Source: an uncultured Hyphomicrobiaceae bacterium
GTDB taxonomy: Bacteria > Pseudomonadota > Alphaproteobacteria > Rhizobiales > CALHAX01
Direction: 5' to 3'
Assembly: GCA_937931785.1 (NCBI GenBank)
Contig: CALHAX010000001.1
Location: 33,507 to 97,506 of the forward strand
DNA: 64,000 nt
Below the pieces are notes generated by a model that was not told the origin of the DNA, did not search any database, and saw nothing but the letters and a program-made list of their open reading frames with translations. The position numbers and the translations under genes are program-made. Positions 1-9,657 of the stretch are shown piece after piece (the stretch's first letter is position 1; each line of letters opens with the position of its first letter).

Positions 1-1
1 C

Positions 2-1294
<1,293 letters not shown>

Positions 1295-1310
1295 TCGATC
1301 GGATCGCTTC

Positions 1311-2543
1311 ATGTCCCTCCCGTCTCATGCGCAGATCGTTGTCATAGGCGGAGGGATCATAGGGTGTTCGACAGCCTACCACCTGGCGCGAGATCACAAC
1401 GCCGATGTGCTGCTGCTGGAGCAGGGCAAGCTGACCTCCGGCTCGACGTGGCATGCAGCCGGGCTCGTCGGTCAACTCCGATCATCGGCCGCGATCACGC
1501 AGGTCCTGAAATATTCTGTCGAACTTTATAAGCGTCTGGATCAGGAAACGGATCTCTCTACCGGGTGGAAAATGACCGGTTGCCTGCGGTTGGCGTGCAA
1601 CGCCGCGCGCATGGAGGAGTTCAAACGGTCTGCCAAAACCGCGAAATCGTTCGGTATGGAGATGGAACTTCTTTCCGCGAGTGAAGCGAAAGCGCTGTGG
1701 CCTTTGCTAGAGGTCAACGACCTTGTCGGTGCGTCCTTCTTGCCCACCGACGGTCAGGCCAATCCGTCCGACATTGCGCAATCGCTTGCCAAAGGTGCAC
1801 GCATGAACGGAGCGGATCTGCGGGAAGATATCCGTGTGATCGGCTTCGAGAAGTCAGGTGGCCGCATCACGGCAGTTGAAACCACAGAGGGTAAGGTCAC
1901 GTGCGACAGTGTGGTGAACTGCGCCGGACAATGGGCCCGCCAGGTTGGAGCCATGGCGGGCGTGATGGTGCCTCTGCAACCCATCAAGCATCAATACGTT
2001 ATCACCGAACCACTAAAGGGGCTCTCCTTGGATGCGCCAACTATCCGCGATCCGGACCGGAGAACATATTTCAAGGAAGACGTCGGAGGCATTGTCTTTG
2101 GTGGTTACGAGCCGAACCCGATCCCCTGGACGACCGGCGACGTGCCGAACGATTTCGCCTTCCAGCTTTTCGATGATGATTGGGATCACTTTGCTCAGCA
2201 CATGGAGCAGGCGCTTGTCCGCATTCCTACACTCGGCGAGGTCGGCATCAAGCAGATGATCAACGGCCCTGAGAGTTTTACTCCGGATGGGAATTTCATC
2301 CTTGGACAAGCCCCGGAATGCGAGAATATGTATGTCGGTGCCGGTTTCAACGCCTTCGGAATCGCGTCAGGCGGTGGCGCAGGCTGGGCACTTGCACAAT
2401 GGGTGGTTGACGGAAAACCACCGCTGGACCTTGCCGACGTCGATATTCGTCGCTTCCCACAAGATTATCGCGACCATGACAAGGTGCTGCATGAAACGCT
2501 TCGGTTCTATGCAGACCATTACGCGCTCGCGCCGCAGTTGTAA
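1311..2543 (+). CDS. FAD-dependent oxidoreductase, DAO domain, dimethylglycine/sarcosine dehydrogenase-like
   Basis: A 410-residue flavoprotein. Near the N-terminus VVIGGGIIGCSTAYHLAR is the Rossmann dinucleotide fold. GSTWHAAGL around residues 44-52 matches the motif whose histidine (about residue 48 here) carries covalently bound FAD in dimethylglycine dehydrogenase. The C-terminal part (YVGAGFNAFGIASGGGAG) closes the FAD site. Known dimethylglycine dehydrogenases are about 800 residues because a folate-binding GcvT-like module follows; this protein ends after the oxidase domain, so any formaldehyde released would not be captured on the same chain. The substrate is probably an N-methylated or secondary amino acid. 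ATG 1311 is used because the Rossmann fold begins eight residues later; the longer frame overlaps aatA. Probably an operon with aatA. Confidence 0.8.
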   Translation: MSLPSHAQIVVIGGGIIGCSTAYHLARDHNADVLLLEQGKLTSGSTWHAAGLVGQLRSSAAITQVLKYSVELYKRLDQETDLSTGWKMTGCLRLACNAARMEEFKRSAKTAKSFGMEMELLSASEAKALWPLLEVNDLVGASFLPTDGQANPSDIAQSLAKGARMNGADLREDIRVIGFEKSGGRITAVETTEGKVTCDSVVNCAGQWARQVGAMAGVMVPLQPIKHQYVITEPLKGLSLDAPTIRDPDRRTYFKEDVGGIVFGGYEPNPIPWTTGDVPNDFAFQLFDDDWDHFAQHMEQALVRIPTLGEVGIKQMINGPESFTPDGNFILGQAPECENMYVGAGFNAFGIASGGGAGWALAQWVVDGKPPLDLADVDIRRFPQDYRDHDKVLHETLRFYADHYALAPQL

Positions 2544-2558
2544 GGTTGCAAACTGCGA

Positions 2559-2828
2559 TTAACTATCTTCAAGCAATTGTTTGATTTTGCGCACTTGCCA
2601 GCGTTCGACAAATCGGGGCATCGCGCCAAATACAGCGCAGGCATGCGCCAACAGCGCACAACCCCAGATCAGCCCGGGGAACTGGGCCCACCATTCCGCA
2701 CTGGCATGATAGTTAATGGCAAGCATGACCATCACGGACACGCTGTAGAACGCGGCGTGAAAATAGAACGCCGTCAGGTCTGCGACGCGCCGTTTGGCAC
2801 GTTTCAGTTTTTCGCGCTGATCGATCAT
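2559..2828 (-). CDS. Small 2TM-domain membrane protein
   Basis: An 89-residue protein with a short basic N-terminus (MIDQREKLKRAKRRV), two hydrophobic segments (about residues 20-40 and 48-68) and a charged C-terminal tail ending KIKQLLEDS. This is the layout of the widespread 2TM domain proteins found alone or fused to sensor kinases. No catalytic motif is visible and the function is unknown. It converges on the flavoprotein gene, with 15 bases between the two stop codons. Start taken at 2828 because the hydrophobic hairpin follows at normal distance; a 10-residue extension to 2858 is possible. Confidence 0.6.
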   Translation of the reverse strand: MIDQREKLKRAKRRVADLTAFYFHAAFYSVSVMVMLAINYHASAEWWAQFPGLIWGCALLAHACAVFGAMPRFVERWQVRKIKQLLEDS

Positions 2829-2952
2829 TATCGGCCTACTCGGTACCGCGCATGCCACATCAGGTGTGCAGCAGCGTCACGAAACACATGCCAGCTTCTC
2901 TAGCGCGATGACAAGGCCTGATCATGACAATGTTTGATCAAAACTAACTGGA

Positions 2953-3363
2953 TTAAGCCAATTCGAAACCGGCAAACTCGAAACCGGGAGCAACTGTACA
3001 TCCCACAAGCGTCCAGGCCCCCAAACTGCGGGCAGATTGCCACACGCCCGCAGGCACGACAATTTGCGGGCGTTGGCCCTGAAAAAGGTCCGCACCGAGG
3101 ATCATCGTTGTCGTGTCCCCGGATTGAGACCTTTGGCTGAGTTCAATGGGAGCACCAGCGTACCAGTGCCAGACTTCAGCAGCATCAACGCGGTGCCAGG
3201 CGGAGATCTCGCCAGCTTTCAGGAGATAGTAGATCGCCGTTGAATGCGCGCGGGCTTTTCCAACGTCGTCGCGGAACATTTCGCGAAACGCACCGCCTTC
3301 AGGATGTGGTGCAAGGCCCAGCTCCGAGATGATGGCATCTGCGTCAATTGTGTCGGTGTTCAT
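2953..3363 (-). CDS. Cupin, DUF985 family
   Basis: A 136-residue single-domain cupin. ELGLAPHPEGGAFREMF at the N-terminus is the hallmark of the DUF985 group. Later come IYYLLKAGEISAWHRVDAAEVWHWYAGAP and GVWQSARSLGAWTLVGCTVAPGFEF, a double-stranded beta-helix pattern with conserved His/Glu residues. The biochemical role of the family is not established; an isomerase- or binding-type role on a small ligand is plausible. The frame is open for 64 more residues upstream, but that stretch runs through the thiamine riboswitch on the other strand, so ATG at 3363 is preferred. Divergent from the riboswitch-controlled operon. Confidence 0.75.
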   Translation of the reverse strand: MNTDTIDADAIISELGLAPHPEGGAFREMFRDDVGKARAHSTAIYYLLKAGEISAWHRVDAAEVWHWYAGAPIELSQRSQSGDTTTMILGADLFQGQRPQIVVPAGVWQSARSLGAWTLVGCTVAPGFEFAGFELA

Positions 3364-3423
3364 CGCGCTTGTCCTCGCGTTGTTCCATTTGATGTGCGCG
3401 TCGGGACCTGCTACCACACGGCG

Positions 3424-3513
3424 TCCTTGGGGAGCCGCAAGGCTGAGAGGCGACGCACAGTACGTGCCGAGCAAACCCATTGAACCTGATCCGGATAACG
3501 CTGGCGAAGGGAA
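3424..3513 (+). promoter_or_regulatory. TPP riboswitch (THI element)
   Basis: The leader holds the conserved core: GGCTGAGAGG near 3441, then ACCCATTGAACCTGATC at about 3475-3491, then CCGGATAACGCTGGCGAAGGGA. These are the pyrimidine-sensing and pyrophosphate-sensing helices of the thiamine pyrophosphate aptamer; TCCTT at 3424 can close stem P1 with AAGGGA near 3507-3512. The purine-rich 3' end runs into the ribosome binding region (GAAGGGAA) of the ATG at 3523. That geometry suggests TPP binding blocks translation of the downstream transporter operon. No separate terminator hairpin is seen between aptamer and start. Confidence 0.95.
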
Positions 3514-3522
3514 GGGAAATCC

Positions 3523-4494
3523 ATGCCACAAAACCACGATTCTGTAATCAAGCACGCGTGCGCAACACTCATATTGACGTTTGCGCTCATCATATCATCA
3601 CCAGTCCATGCGGCTGACAAGATGACGCTCATTCTGGATTGGTTCGTCAATCCGGACCACGGTCCGATCATCGTGGCCAAGGAGAAGGGTTACTTCAAGG
3701 ACGAGGGGCTTGACGTTGAAATTATCGCGCCGGCAAACCCGACCGATCCACCGAAGATGGTTGCAGCAGGCAATGCGGATCTTGCGGTGTCCTATCAACC
3801 GCAACTTCATCTCCAGGTCCATGAAGGACTGCCATTGAAACGCGTCGGAACGCTTGTCGCGACGCCATTGAGTTGTCTTCTGGTGCTCAAGGATGGCCCC
3901 ATTCAGAAGATTGCGGATCTCAAGGGAAAGAAAATTGGCTTCTCTGTAGCGGGTGTGGAAGAGGCGTTACTCACAACAATCCTGAAGAAGCATGGCCTCA
4001 CGCTGAAGGACATCGAACTGGTCAACGTGAACTGGTCTTTGTCGCCTTCACTCATGTCGAAGCAGGTGTCTGCCGTCATAGGTGCCTACCGCAATTTCGA
4101 GTTGAACCAGATGGACATCGAAGGCGTCCCGGGCCGGTGCTTCTACATCGAGGAAGAGGGGCTTCCGGCCTACGATGAGCTGATTTATGTCGCCAATGCC
4201 AAGACAATGGACAAGGCAAAGATCGCCCGTTTCCTTTCGGCAACCGAGAAAGCCACGCAGTACATCGTCAACCATCCGACCGAGAGCTGGAAAATTTTCT
4301 CCGGCACGAAGAAGGAATTGCAGGACGAACTGAACAAGCGTGCGTGGCGTGATACGATTCCTCGTTTTGCACTCCGCCCATCCGCACTGGATGTTGGCCG
4401 TTACAAGCGGTTCGAACAGTTTCTGAAAGACGGAGGTCTCGTACCATCCATCAATCCTGTATCCAAAATGGCCGTTGACGTTACGGCGGAATGA
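3523..4494 (+). CDS. thiY: Thiamine-precursor ABC transporter, substrate-binding protein (NMT1/THI5-like)
   Basis: A 323-residue periplasmic protein expected to bind a thiamine pyrimidine precursor such as N-formyl-4-amino-5-aminomethyl-2-methylpyrimidine or HMP. Residues 1-30 form a signal peptide ending SPVHA. The mature protein starts KMTLILDWFVNPDHGPIIVAKEKGYF, the typical THI5/NMT1-like opening, with DLAVSYQPQ and LKGKKIGFS further on. It is the first gene after the TPP riboswitch, which supports the substrate class independently of homology. Its stop overlaps the start of the ATPase gene (ATGA at 4491). Confidence 0.92.
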   Translation: MPQNHDSVIKHACATLILTFALIISSPVHAADKMTLILDWFVNPDHGPIIVAKEKGYFKDEGLDVEIIAPANPTDPPKMVAAGNADLAVSYQPQLHLQVHEGLPLKRVGTLVATPLSCLLVLKDGPIQKIADLKGKKIGFSVAGVEEALLTTILKKHGLTLKDIELVNVNWSLSPSLMSKQVSAVIGAYRNFELNQMDIEGVPGRCFYIEEEGLPAYDELIYVANAKTMDKAKIARFLSATEKATQYIVNHPTESWKIFSGTKKELQDELNKRAWRDTIPRFALRPSALDVGRYKRFEQFLKDGGLVPSINPVSKMAVDVTAE

Positions 4495-5267
4495 ACGACG
4501 CGGAGCAACACAATGAAACCGGGCAGGGAGAATGGTGCGCGACCATCACCCTGTCCGGTCGTTTTGCGCACGAGCATGTGACGCTGTTTGACGATCTGAC
4601 GTTCACTATCGCACAGGGGCAATGGACGTGTTTGCTCGGACCATCGGGGGTCGGTAAGACCACACTTCTGCGCCTGATCGCAGACCTGCCGACCGGCGGG
4701 CAGTTCTCGGGAACAATCACGACAAGCAACGCGTGTTCACTTGAGGGGCGGATCGCCTACATGGCGCAGTCCGATTTGCTGGCGCCCTGGCTCTCCGTCC
4801 GTGACAACGTGCTGATCGGTGCGCGACTGAGAGACCAGACCCTGGACACGCAACGGGCCAATCATCTGATTGAGCAGGTCGGTTTGACCGAACACGTCAC
4901 CAAACGTCCGAGCGAACTCTCCGGGGGAATGCGCCAGCGCGTGGCCCTTGCCCGGACCTTGATGGAAGATCGCCCGATCGCGCTTCTCGATGAACCGTTC
5001 TCGGCACTGGATGCGCGCACACGGGCCGAAATGCAGGAACTGACGTTTGAACTTCTTCGAGGCCATACAGTTCTGCTCGTCACGCACGATCCTGGTGAGG
5101 CTGTCCGGCTTGGCCACACCATCACTGTGATGACGGAAGCGGGTTTGCAGGAATTTATTCCCCCATCCGCACCACCCGTGCGTGCGCATGACAACGCGGA
5201 CGCGATGCAGGCGCAAGTCGAACTCATGAACGTTCTGCGTTCACCGGAGGCGTCATGCGTCGCCTGA
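4491..5267 (+). CDS. thiZ: Thiamine-precursor ABC transporter, ATP-binding protein
   Basis: A 258-residue ABC ATPase energising the importer. Walker A is GPSGVGKTT (about residues 50-58), the signature is LSGGMRQRVALAR (143-155), and Walker B is IALLDEPFSALDART. The H-loop histidine lies in LLVTHDPGEAVRLG. It resembles the nitrate/sulfonate/taurine-type ATPases that pair with THI5-like binding proteins. Translation is probably coupled to the upstream gene through ATGA, and the permease gene starts 13 bases before this stop. Confidence 0.92.
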   Translation: MNDAEQHNETGQGEWCATITLSGRFAHEHVTLFDDLTFTIAQGQWTCLLGPSGVGKTTLLRLIADLPTGGQFSGTITTSNACSLEGRIAYMAQSDLLAPWLSVRDNVLIGARLRDQTLDTQRANHLIEQVGLTEHVTKRPSELSGGMRQRVALARTLMEDRPIALLDEPFSALDARTRAEMQELTFELLRGHTVLLVTHDPGEAVRLGHTITVMTEAGLQEFIPPSAPPVRAHDNADAMQAQVELMNVLRSPEASCVA

Positions 5268-6013
5268 TCGATGGTTGTGCCGCCTTCGCCATTGCTGTGG
5301 CGATCTGGCAGGGCATCGTCTGGTTTACTGGTGTTCCTGCGTTCATTCTGCCGGGACCGGCCCGTGTTGCACAGTCGTTAGCGGATAACGCAGGGCTCAT
5401 TCTCGATCACGCCGGTATCACCATTCTGGAGGTCATGGTCGGGTTGGTGATTGGTGCGTTGCTTGGCGGAGCGACTGCGCTTCATCTCGTGATTTCACCG
5501 CGCGCGCGTCGCGTTTTCCTGCCTGTCATGGTGTTCAGCCAGGCCGTGCCGGTGTTTGCCCTGGCCCCGATCCTGACGCTCTGGTTGGGTTACGGTATTT
5601 GGTCCAAGATCGTCATGACGATCCTGATTATCTATTTCCCGGTTGCGTCAACATTCTTTGATGGCCTTAACCGCACAGACCGTGGTTTGCTGGACCTTGG
5701 GCGCACGATGAACGCGACGCCACTTCAACTCCTTCTGCAAATACGACTGCCTGCGGCCCTGCCGTCTTTTGCGTCCGGACTGCGTCTGGCCGCAGTTTAT
5801 GCCCCCATAGGGGCCGTGATCGGAGAGTGGGTCGGTTCGTCGAACGGGCTGGGATACTTGATGTTGCTCGCAAACGGTCGTGCCAAAACCGATCTTATGT
5901 TTGCATCCCTGTTCGTGCTGGCGTTCTTTACCGTGCTGCTCTACGGCGCGATCTCCATCGTCGCAGCGCGCGTCACGGCGTGGGCGACAGGGGAGTCCGT
6001 GCCTCGTGAATAG
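5255..6013 (+). CDS. thiX: Thiamine-precursor ABC transporter, permease
   Basis: A 252-residue inner-membrane permease of the BPD_transp_1 family with about six membrane segments. The EAA-type cytoplasmic loop, which docks the ATPase, is visible as LGRTMNATPLQLLLQIRLPAALPSFASGLRLAAVYAPIG. Last gene of the three-gene riboswitch operon, with start and preceding stop overlapping. No thiamine biosynthesis or kinase gene follows, so the operon is devoted to uptake. Confidence 0.92.
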   Translation: MRRLIDGCAAFAIAVAIWQGIVWFTGVPAFILPGPARVAQSLADNAGLILDHAGITILEVMVGLVIGALLGGATALHLVISPRARRVFLPVMVFSQAVPVFALAPILTLWLGYGIWSKIVMTILIIYFPVASTFFDGLNRTDRGLLDLGRTMNATPLQLLLQIRLPAALPSFASGLRLAAVYAPIGAVIGEWVGSSNGLGYLMLLANGRAKTDLMFASLFVLAFFTVLLYGAISIVAARVTAWATGESVPRE

Positions 6014-6049
6014 AAGGCACGCGCGCAGCCGAAACGTTCGCTATCCGAA

Positions 6050-6397
6050 TTACTTTTTGCGGTTCTTGCGTGCGGCGTAACGTGCATCGCGGGCGGCCTT
6101 TTGTTCCGCCAACCGATTGGCTTCTTCTTCCAGCTCTCTCGCCTGGCGCAATTCTTCCTCAGCCTTCTCGGCTTCTGCACGCGCAACACGCTCAAGCTCT
6201 TCCTTGGCCTTGGCTGCAGCGCGTTCGGCCGCCCTCGCTTCCCGCGCTTCTGCAATCGCCTGGCGCTCGGCCTGGCGCTTGAGAACGGCAGGATCATCCG
6301 CGGCTGGGCGCGCTTTCAGTTTGTCCAGCAAGGCCTGTTTGGCTTTGGCCTTGTTCTGGAGTCGTTCATTCAGTTGCTCGCCTTTGGGTTTTTTCAT
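6050..6397 (-). CDS. DUF6481-like alanine/glutamate/lysine-rich coiled-coil protein
   Basis: A 115-residue hydrophilic protein, almost wholly Ala, Glu, Lys and Arg, predicted as one long helix/coiled coil (about residues 30-105) with a basic C-terminus (AARKNRKK). The start MKKPKGEQLNERLQNKAKAKQALLDK resembles the small alphaproteobacterial DUF6481 proteins. No enzyme motif is present. It may bind nucleic acid or ribosomes, as judged only from charge. It converges on thiX and shares a 287-base divergent promoter region with the DEAD-box helicase. Confidence 0.65.
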   Translation of the reverse strand: MKKPKGEQLNERLQNKAKAKQALLDKLKARPAADDPAVLKRQAERQAIAEAREARAAERAAAKAKEELERVARAEAEKAEEELRQARELEEEANRLAEQKAARDARYAARKNRKK

Positions 6398-6684
6398 GTC
6401 TTTGTCGGGGTCCGCTCGGGATATAGGGTTTCGACCGGCGCCAGACCGCTCGTCACTTCAATGTGATCGCACAGGGAAAGTTGCGTCGGGAATAGGTTGC
6501 CAGGCGAGCGTTGTCCAGATCGAACGAGGCTCCGGGCGCGCAATTCATCACATGATACACATTTTTGCGCCACTGGCTGCCTCTTCGTGCCATAGAAACT
6601 GGAAAAGACAGTACAAGCGCTTGCATCAATGGTGAACGGCGCCTGGCTCCCCGCGATGATGCGGCAGACTTCGAAAGACACGAC

Positions 6685-8730
6685 ATGACCGAGATCCAGG
6701 GCGTCGTTCCAGCGCTTGCACAGGCGTTGAATGAGCGCGGCTACACCAAGTTGACCCCCGTACAGGACGCTGTGGTGGCGTCCGGGCTCGGCGAAGCGGA
6801 TGCTCTGGTATCGGCCCAGACCGGATCCGGCAAAACCGTGGCTTTCGGGATTGCGCTGGGCCCCACACTGCTTGGCGAGGCAGATCGGTTTACGTCCAGT
6901 GGTGCGCCACTCGCACTGATTGTGGCCCCGACACGTGAACTTGCCCTCCAGATCAAGCGTGAGCTGGATTGGCTCTACCAGCACACCGGAGCGGTCATCG
7001 CATCCTGTGTCGGCGGCATGGACATGCGAACCGAGCGTCAGGCCCTGGCCCGCGGCAGCCACATCGTTGTCGGTACGCCAGGGCGGTTGCGCGACCACCT
7101 TCAGCGCAATTCGCTGGAAACGTCGCGGCTCAAGGCTGTGGTGCTGGATGAAGCAGATGAAATGCTTGACCTTGGCTTCCGCGAAGATCTCGAATTCATT
7201 CTCGAAGCCACGCCTGAAGAGCGGCGCACGTTGCTGTTCTCGGCCACGGTTCCGGACACAATCGGTCGTCTGGCACGCAAATACCAGCGCGACGCTGTCC
7301 GCATCGAAACATCCGGCGAAGCCAAGCAGCACCTCGACATCTCCTATCGCGCCTTGAATGTGGCGTCCGGCGAGAAGGAAAACGCCATCATCAATGTCTT
7401 GCGCTTCTATGAGGCCAAGAACGCGCTTGTCTTCTGTAATACGCGCGCTGGCGTCAACCACATGACAGCCCGCCTGAACAACCGCGGGTTCTCCGTCGTC
7501 GCGCTCTCGGGGGAACTGAGCCAGGGCGAACGCACGCAAGCGCTACAGTCGATGCGTGACGGGCGCGCCCGTGTCTGCATCGCAACGGATGTCGCCGCCC
7601 GCGGGATTGACCTGCCCAATCTCGAACTGGTGATCCACGCTGACTTACCTAACAATCCGGACACATTGCTCCACCGCAGTGGCCGGACGGGACGCGCAGG
7701 GCGCAAGGGTGTGAGCGCGATGATCGTCTTGCCGAGCGGTCGACAAAGAACCGAGCGCCTTTTGTATGCTGCAAAGATTCAGGCAGAGTGGGGCTCTCCA
7801 CCGTCGGCGGACGCGGTGATCCGCAAGGACGATGAGCGCTTGCTGGCGGATGCTGCACCTGATGAAGCGGTGCGTCCCGATGAGCAGGACATCATCGCCA
7901 AACTGATGGCTCAGCAAAGCGCAGAACAGATCGCAACGGCATTCGTACGCCTCTACCGTGCCGGGAAATCATCCCCTGAAGAACTGGCGGTGGTTCCACC
8001 ATCGCAACCGGGAGAACGCCGCCCTGTTCGCGAACGCAAACCGCGCAAGGAGCATCAAAGAGGATTCACCAAAAGTGTCTGGTTTTCCCTCTCCGTGGGC
8101 CGCAAGCAGAACGCTGAACCGCGCTGGCTCATTCCAATGCTCTGCAAGGCGGGAGGCATCACAAATCGCGAAATTGGTGCGATCAAGATGCATGGCGAGG
8201 AGACCCATGTCGAACTCAACGCCAACTGCGCGGAGCAATTTCAGGCAGCGCTCGGGCCAAATCGAAAATTGGAAAAAAATGTAACCGCAACCCGTTTGGA
8301 TGGCACGCCAACGGGACCTGTTGCCGCGCCTCGGCCACGCCCCTCCGTAACACCAGTCAAGCGCGACAAACCCCGGATGAAGGTCGCGAAACCTTCAAAG
8401 CGTGACGAACCGAAAGCCCGCAACGAAAAACCAGCGCCACACAAGCCAGTAAAGCCAGCCGAGCCTGTCCAACAGCCGGTTGCTTCGGAACAGATCGGCC
8501 CCAAGGTGCCGAACCGCAAGGAACGACGTCTCGCAAAATTCGGCCCCGCCAAACAGGGCACGCTGTCTGAAGGGACAACGCCAGTGAAGCCCAAACCGGC
8601 AACTACGAAGAAACCCAAACCGGCGGCGTCTGTAAAGCCCTTCCGCAATATGTCATCTGGCGATGAAAGCACCGAAATGTCCGCAGCAGCGAACGCCACA
8701 CTCAAGCGAAAGCCCAAGGCTGCGGACTGA
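6685..8730 (+). CDS. DEAD-box ATP-dependent RNA helicase with DbpA-like RNA-binding domain
   Basis: A 681-residue RNA helicase. Motifs in order: Q-motif region KLTPVQDAVV (22-31), motif I AQTGSGKT (44-51), Ia PTRELALQ, Ib TPGRL, II DEAD (155-158), III SAT (186-188), V ATDVAARGIDLP and VI HRSGRTGRAG (330-339). A DbpA-type RNA-binding domain follows (about 464-527; SVWFSLSVGRKQNAEPRWLIPML). Residues from about 540 onward form a low-complexity Lys/Pro/Ala tail. DbpA acts on 23S rRNA during large-subunit assembly; this protein is longer than DbpA (about 460 residues) and may also serve in cold adaptation or RNA decay. ATG 6685 is chosen because the 40-residue upstream extension shows no helicase similarity. 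Confidence 0.9.
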   Translation: MTEIQGVVPALAQALNERGYTKLTPVQDAVVASGLGEADALVSAQTGSGKTVAFGIALGPTLLGEADRFTSSGAPLALIVAPTRELALQIKRELDWLYQHTGAVIASCVGGMDMRTERQALARGSHIVVGTPGRLRDHLQRNSLETSRLKAVVLDEADEMLDLGFREDLEFILEATPEERRTLLFSATVPDTIGRLARKYQRDAVRIETSGEAKQHLDISYRALNVASGEKENAIINVLRFYEAKNALVFCNTRAGVNHMTARLNNRGFSVVALSGELSQGERTQALQSMRDGRARVCIATDVAARGIDLPNLELVIHADLPNNPDTLLHRSGRTGRAGRKGVSAMIVLPSGRQRTERLLYAAKIQAEWGSPPSADAVIRKDDERLLADAAPDEAVRPDEQDIIAKLMAQQSAEQIATAFVRLYRAGKSSPEELAVVPPSQPGERRPVRERKPRKEHQRGFTKSVWFSLSVGRKQNAEPRWLIPMLCKAGGITNREIGAIKMHGEETHVELNANCAEQFQAALGPNRKLEKNVTATRLDGTPTGPVAAPRPRPSVTPVKRDKPRMKVAKPSKRDEPKARNEKPAPHKPVKPAEPVQQPVASEQIGPKVPNRKERRLAKFGPAKQGTLSEGTTPVKPKPATTKKPKPAASVKPFRNMSSGDESTEMSAAANATLKRKPKAAD

Positions 8731-8848
8731 AACGCACACCGGTGTGAGCCCGCTCGTGCCCGTCTGCTTGCGCGTGCATCGCGCCAGACAAGGCTTCTGA
8801 TGGCATCGCGAGACACAACGATCTGTCAGCGCGATAGGGAAAATATTT

Positions 8849-8879
8849 CCGGCAGGGGGCAACACTACCAACCTGCCGG
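8849..8879 (-). terminator. Hairpin between convergent genes, probable terminator
   Basis: CCGGCAGG (8849-8856) pairs perfectly with CCTGCCGG (8872-8879). On the minus strand the stem is followed by AAATATTTT, a weak U-rich tail, so it most likely ends the gene at 8898. It may also slow transcription from the helicase gene coming the other way. Confidence 0.5.
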
Positions 8880-8897
8880 ATGATATATGCAGTCGAC

Positions 8898-9446
8898 CTA
8901 CGCCGCGATGCGTTCCCAGGTTTCAGGACCGACGCGACCGTCGACCTTGATCGCCTCGTCCTTCTGGAATTTCCGAACCGCGTTGCGGGTTTTGTTTCCG
9001 AAGTCGCCGTCGATATCAACCTTGTAGCCCGCGTCATCAAGCAAACGCTGGAGTGTCTTCACGTCGTCGCCTTCTGCGCCGCGCTGCAAGACGTAACCGG
9101 GATAGTCCGGGGTTTCGGCAACATCGTTCGAGCCTTGCCCATCGCGGGCGCAGGGAATCGCAGTGCGCGTGCACTGCCAGCGTTTGCGACCCGCATCGTT
9201 GCGTGCTTCCTTGCACGTGATCTTGCGTTCCGAGGCGCGACGCCAGCTTTGATAGGGCTTGCCGTGATCTTCCCGCACAGCCTTGCGCCACGCGAACAGC
9301 GACGACGGATAAGCGGCGACCCGTGTCCGCTTCATGTCGCCTTGCACAATTGTGGGACTCGCCTTGCATTCCTTGGCAAGTGCTTCGGGAGTCCAGCCGA
9401 TCACCATAAGGAGCGCGGCGAACAGGAAACTTGAGATAGTACGCAT
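8898..9446 (-). CDS. Secreted peptidoglycan-binding domain protein
   Basis: A 182-residue exported protein. A signal peptide covers residues 1-24 (hydrophobic core SSFLFAALLMVIGW, cleavage after ALA). The middle region has several cysteines (KECKAS, ITCKEA, WQCTRTAIPC) that may form disulfides. The C-terminal 65 residues are a PG_binding_1 domain (LQRGAEGDDVKTLQRLLDDAG ... VDGRVGPETWERI). It probably binds murein in the periplasm. No hydrolase domain is present, so it may be a structural or targeting factor. ATG 9446 begins a normal signal peptide; the 10-residue upstream extension does not. Confidence 0.75.
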   Translation of the reverse strand: MRTISSFLFAALLMVIGWTPEALAKECKASPTIVQGDMKRTRVAAYPSSLFAWRKAVREDHGKPYQSWRRASERKITCKEARNDAGRKRWQCTRTAIPCARDGQGSNDVAETPDYPGYVLQRGAEGDDVKTLQRLLDDAGYKVDIDGDFGNKTRNAVRKFQKDEAIKVDGRVGPETWERIAA

Positions 9447-9657
9447 GTTTCTTGACCTTCTGGATGTTGGGGACAACCGCCCGGAGGCGATTCATTGGGG
9501 CAAGCAACTGTGAAGTTGTTGTTCCCGAAGCGCTTTTTGACACATCAGGCCGTGGAGGCGTGATGCAATTTGTCGAAATGTTCCAAAACGGAAAAACCGT
9601 GTTGCCTGATCGCATCAAATGCTTCAGCTGGAATTTCGACGCCTTGGATGACTGACG

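Noticed and set aside
6117..6635. Ser/Ala/Arg-rich plus-strand frame of 172 codons
   Set aside because: Antisense of the charged coiled-coil gene at 6050-6397; low-complexity composition is the mirror of its Ala/Glu codons.
9452..9655. 67-codon plus frame between the peptidoglycan-binding and SulP genes
   Set aside because: No ribosome site and no known product; it starts within the likely promoter of the secreted protein gene.
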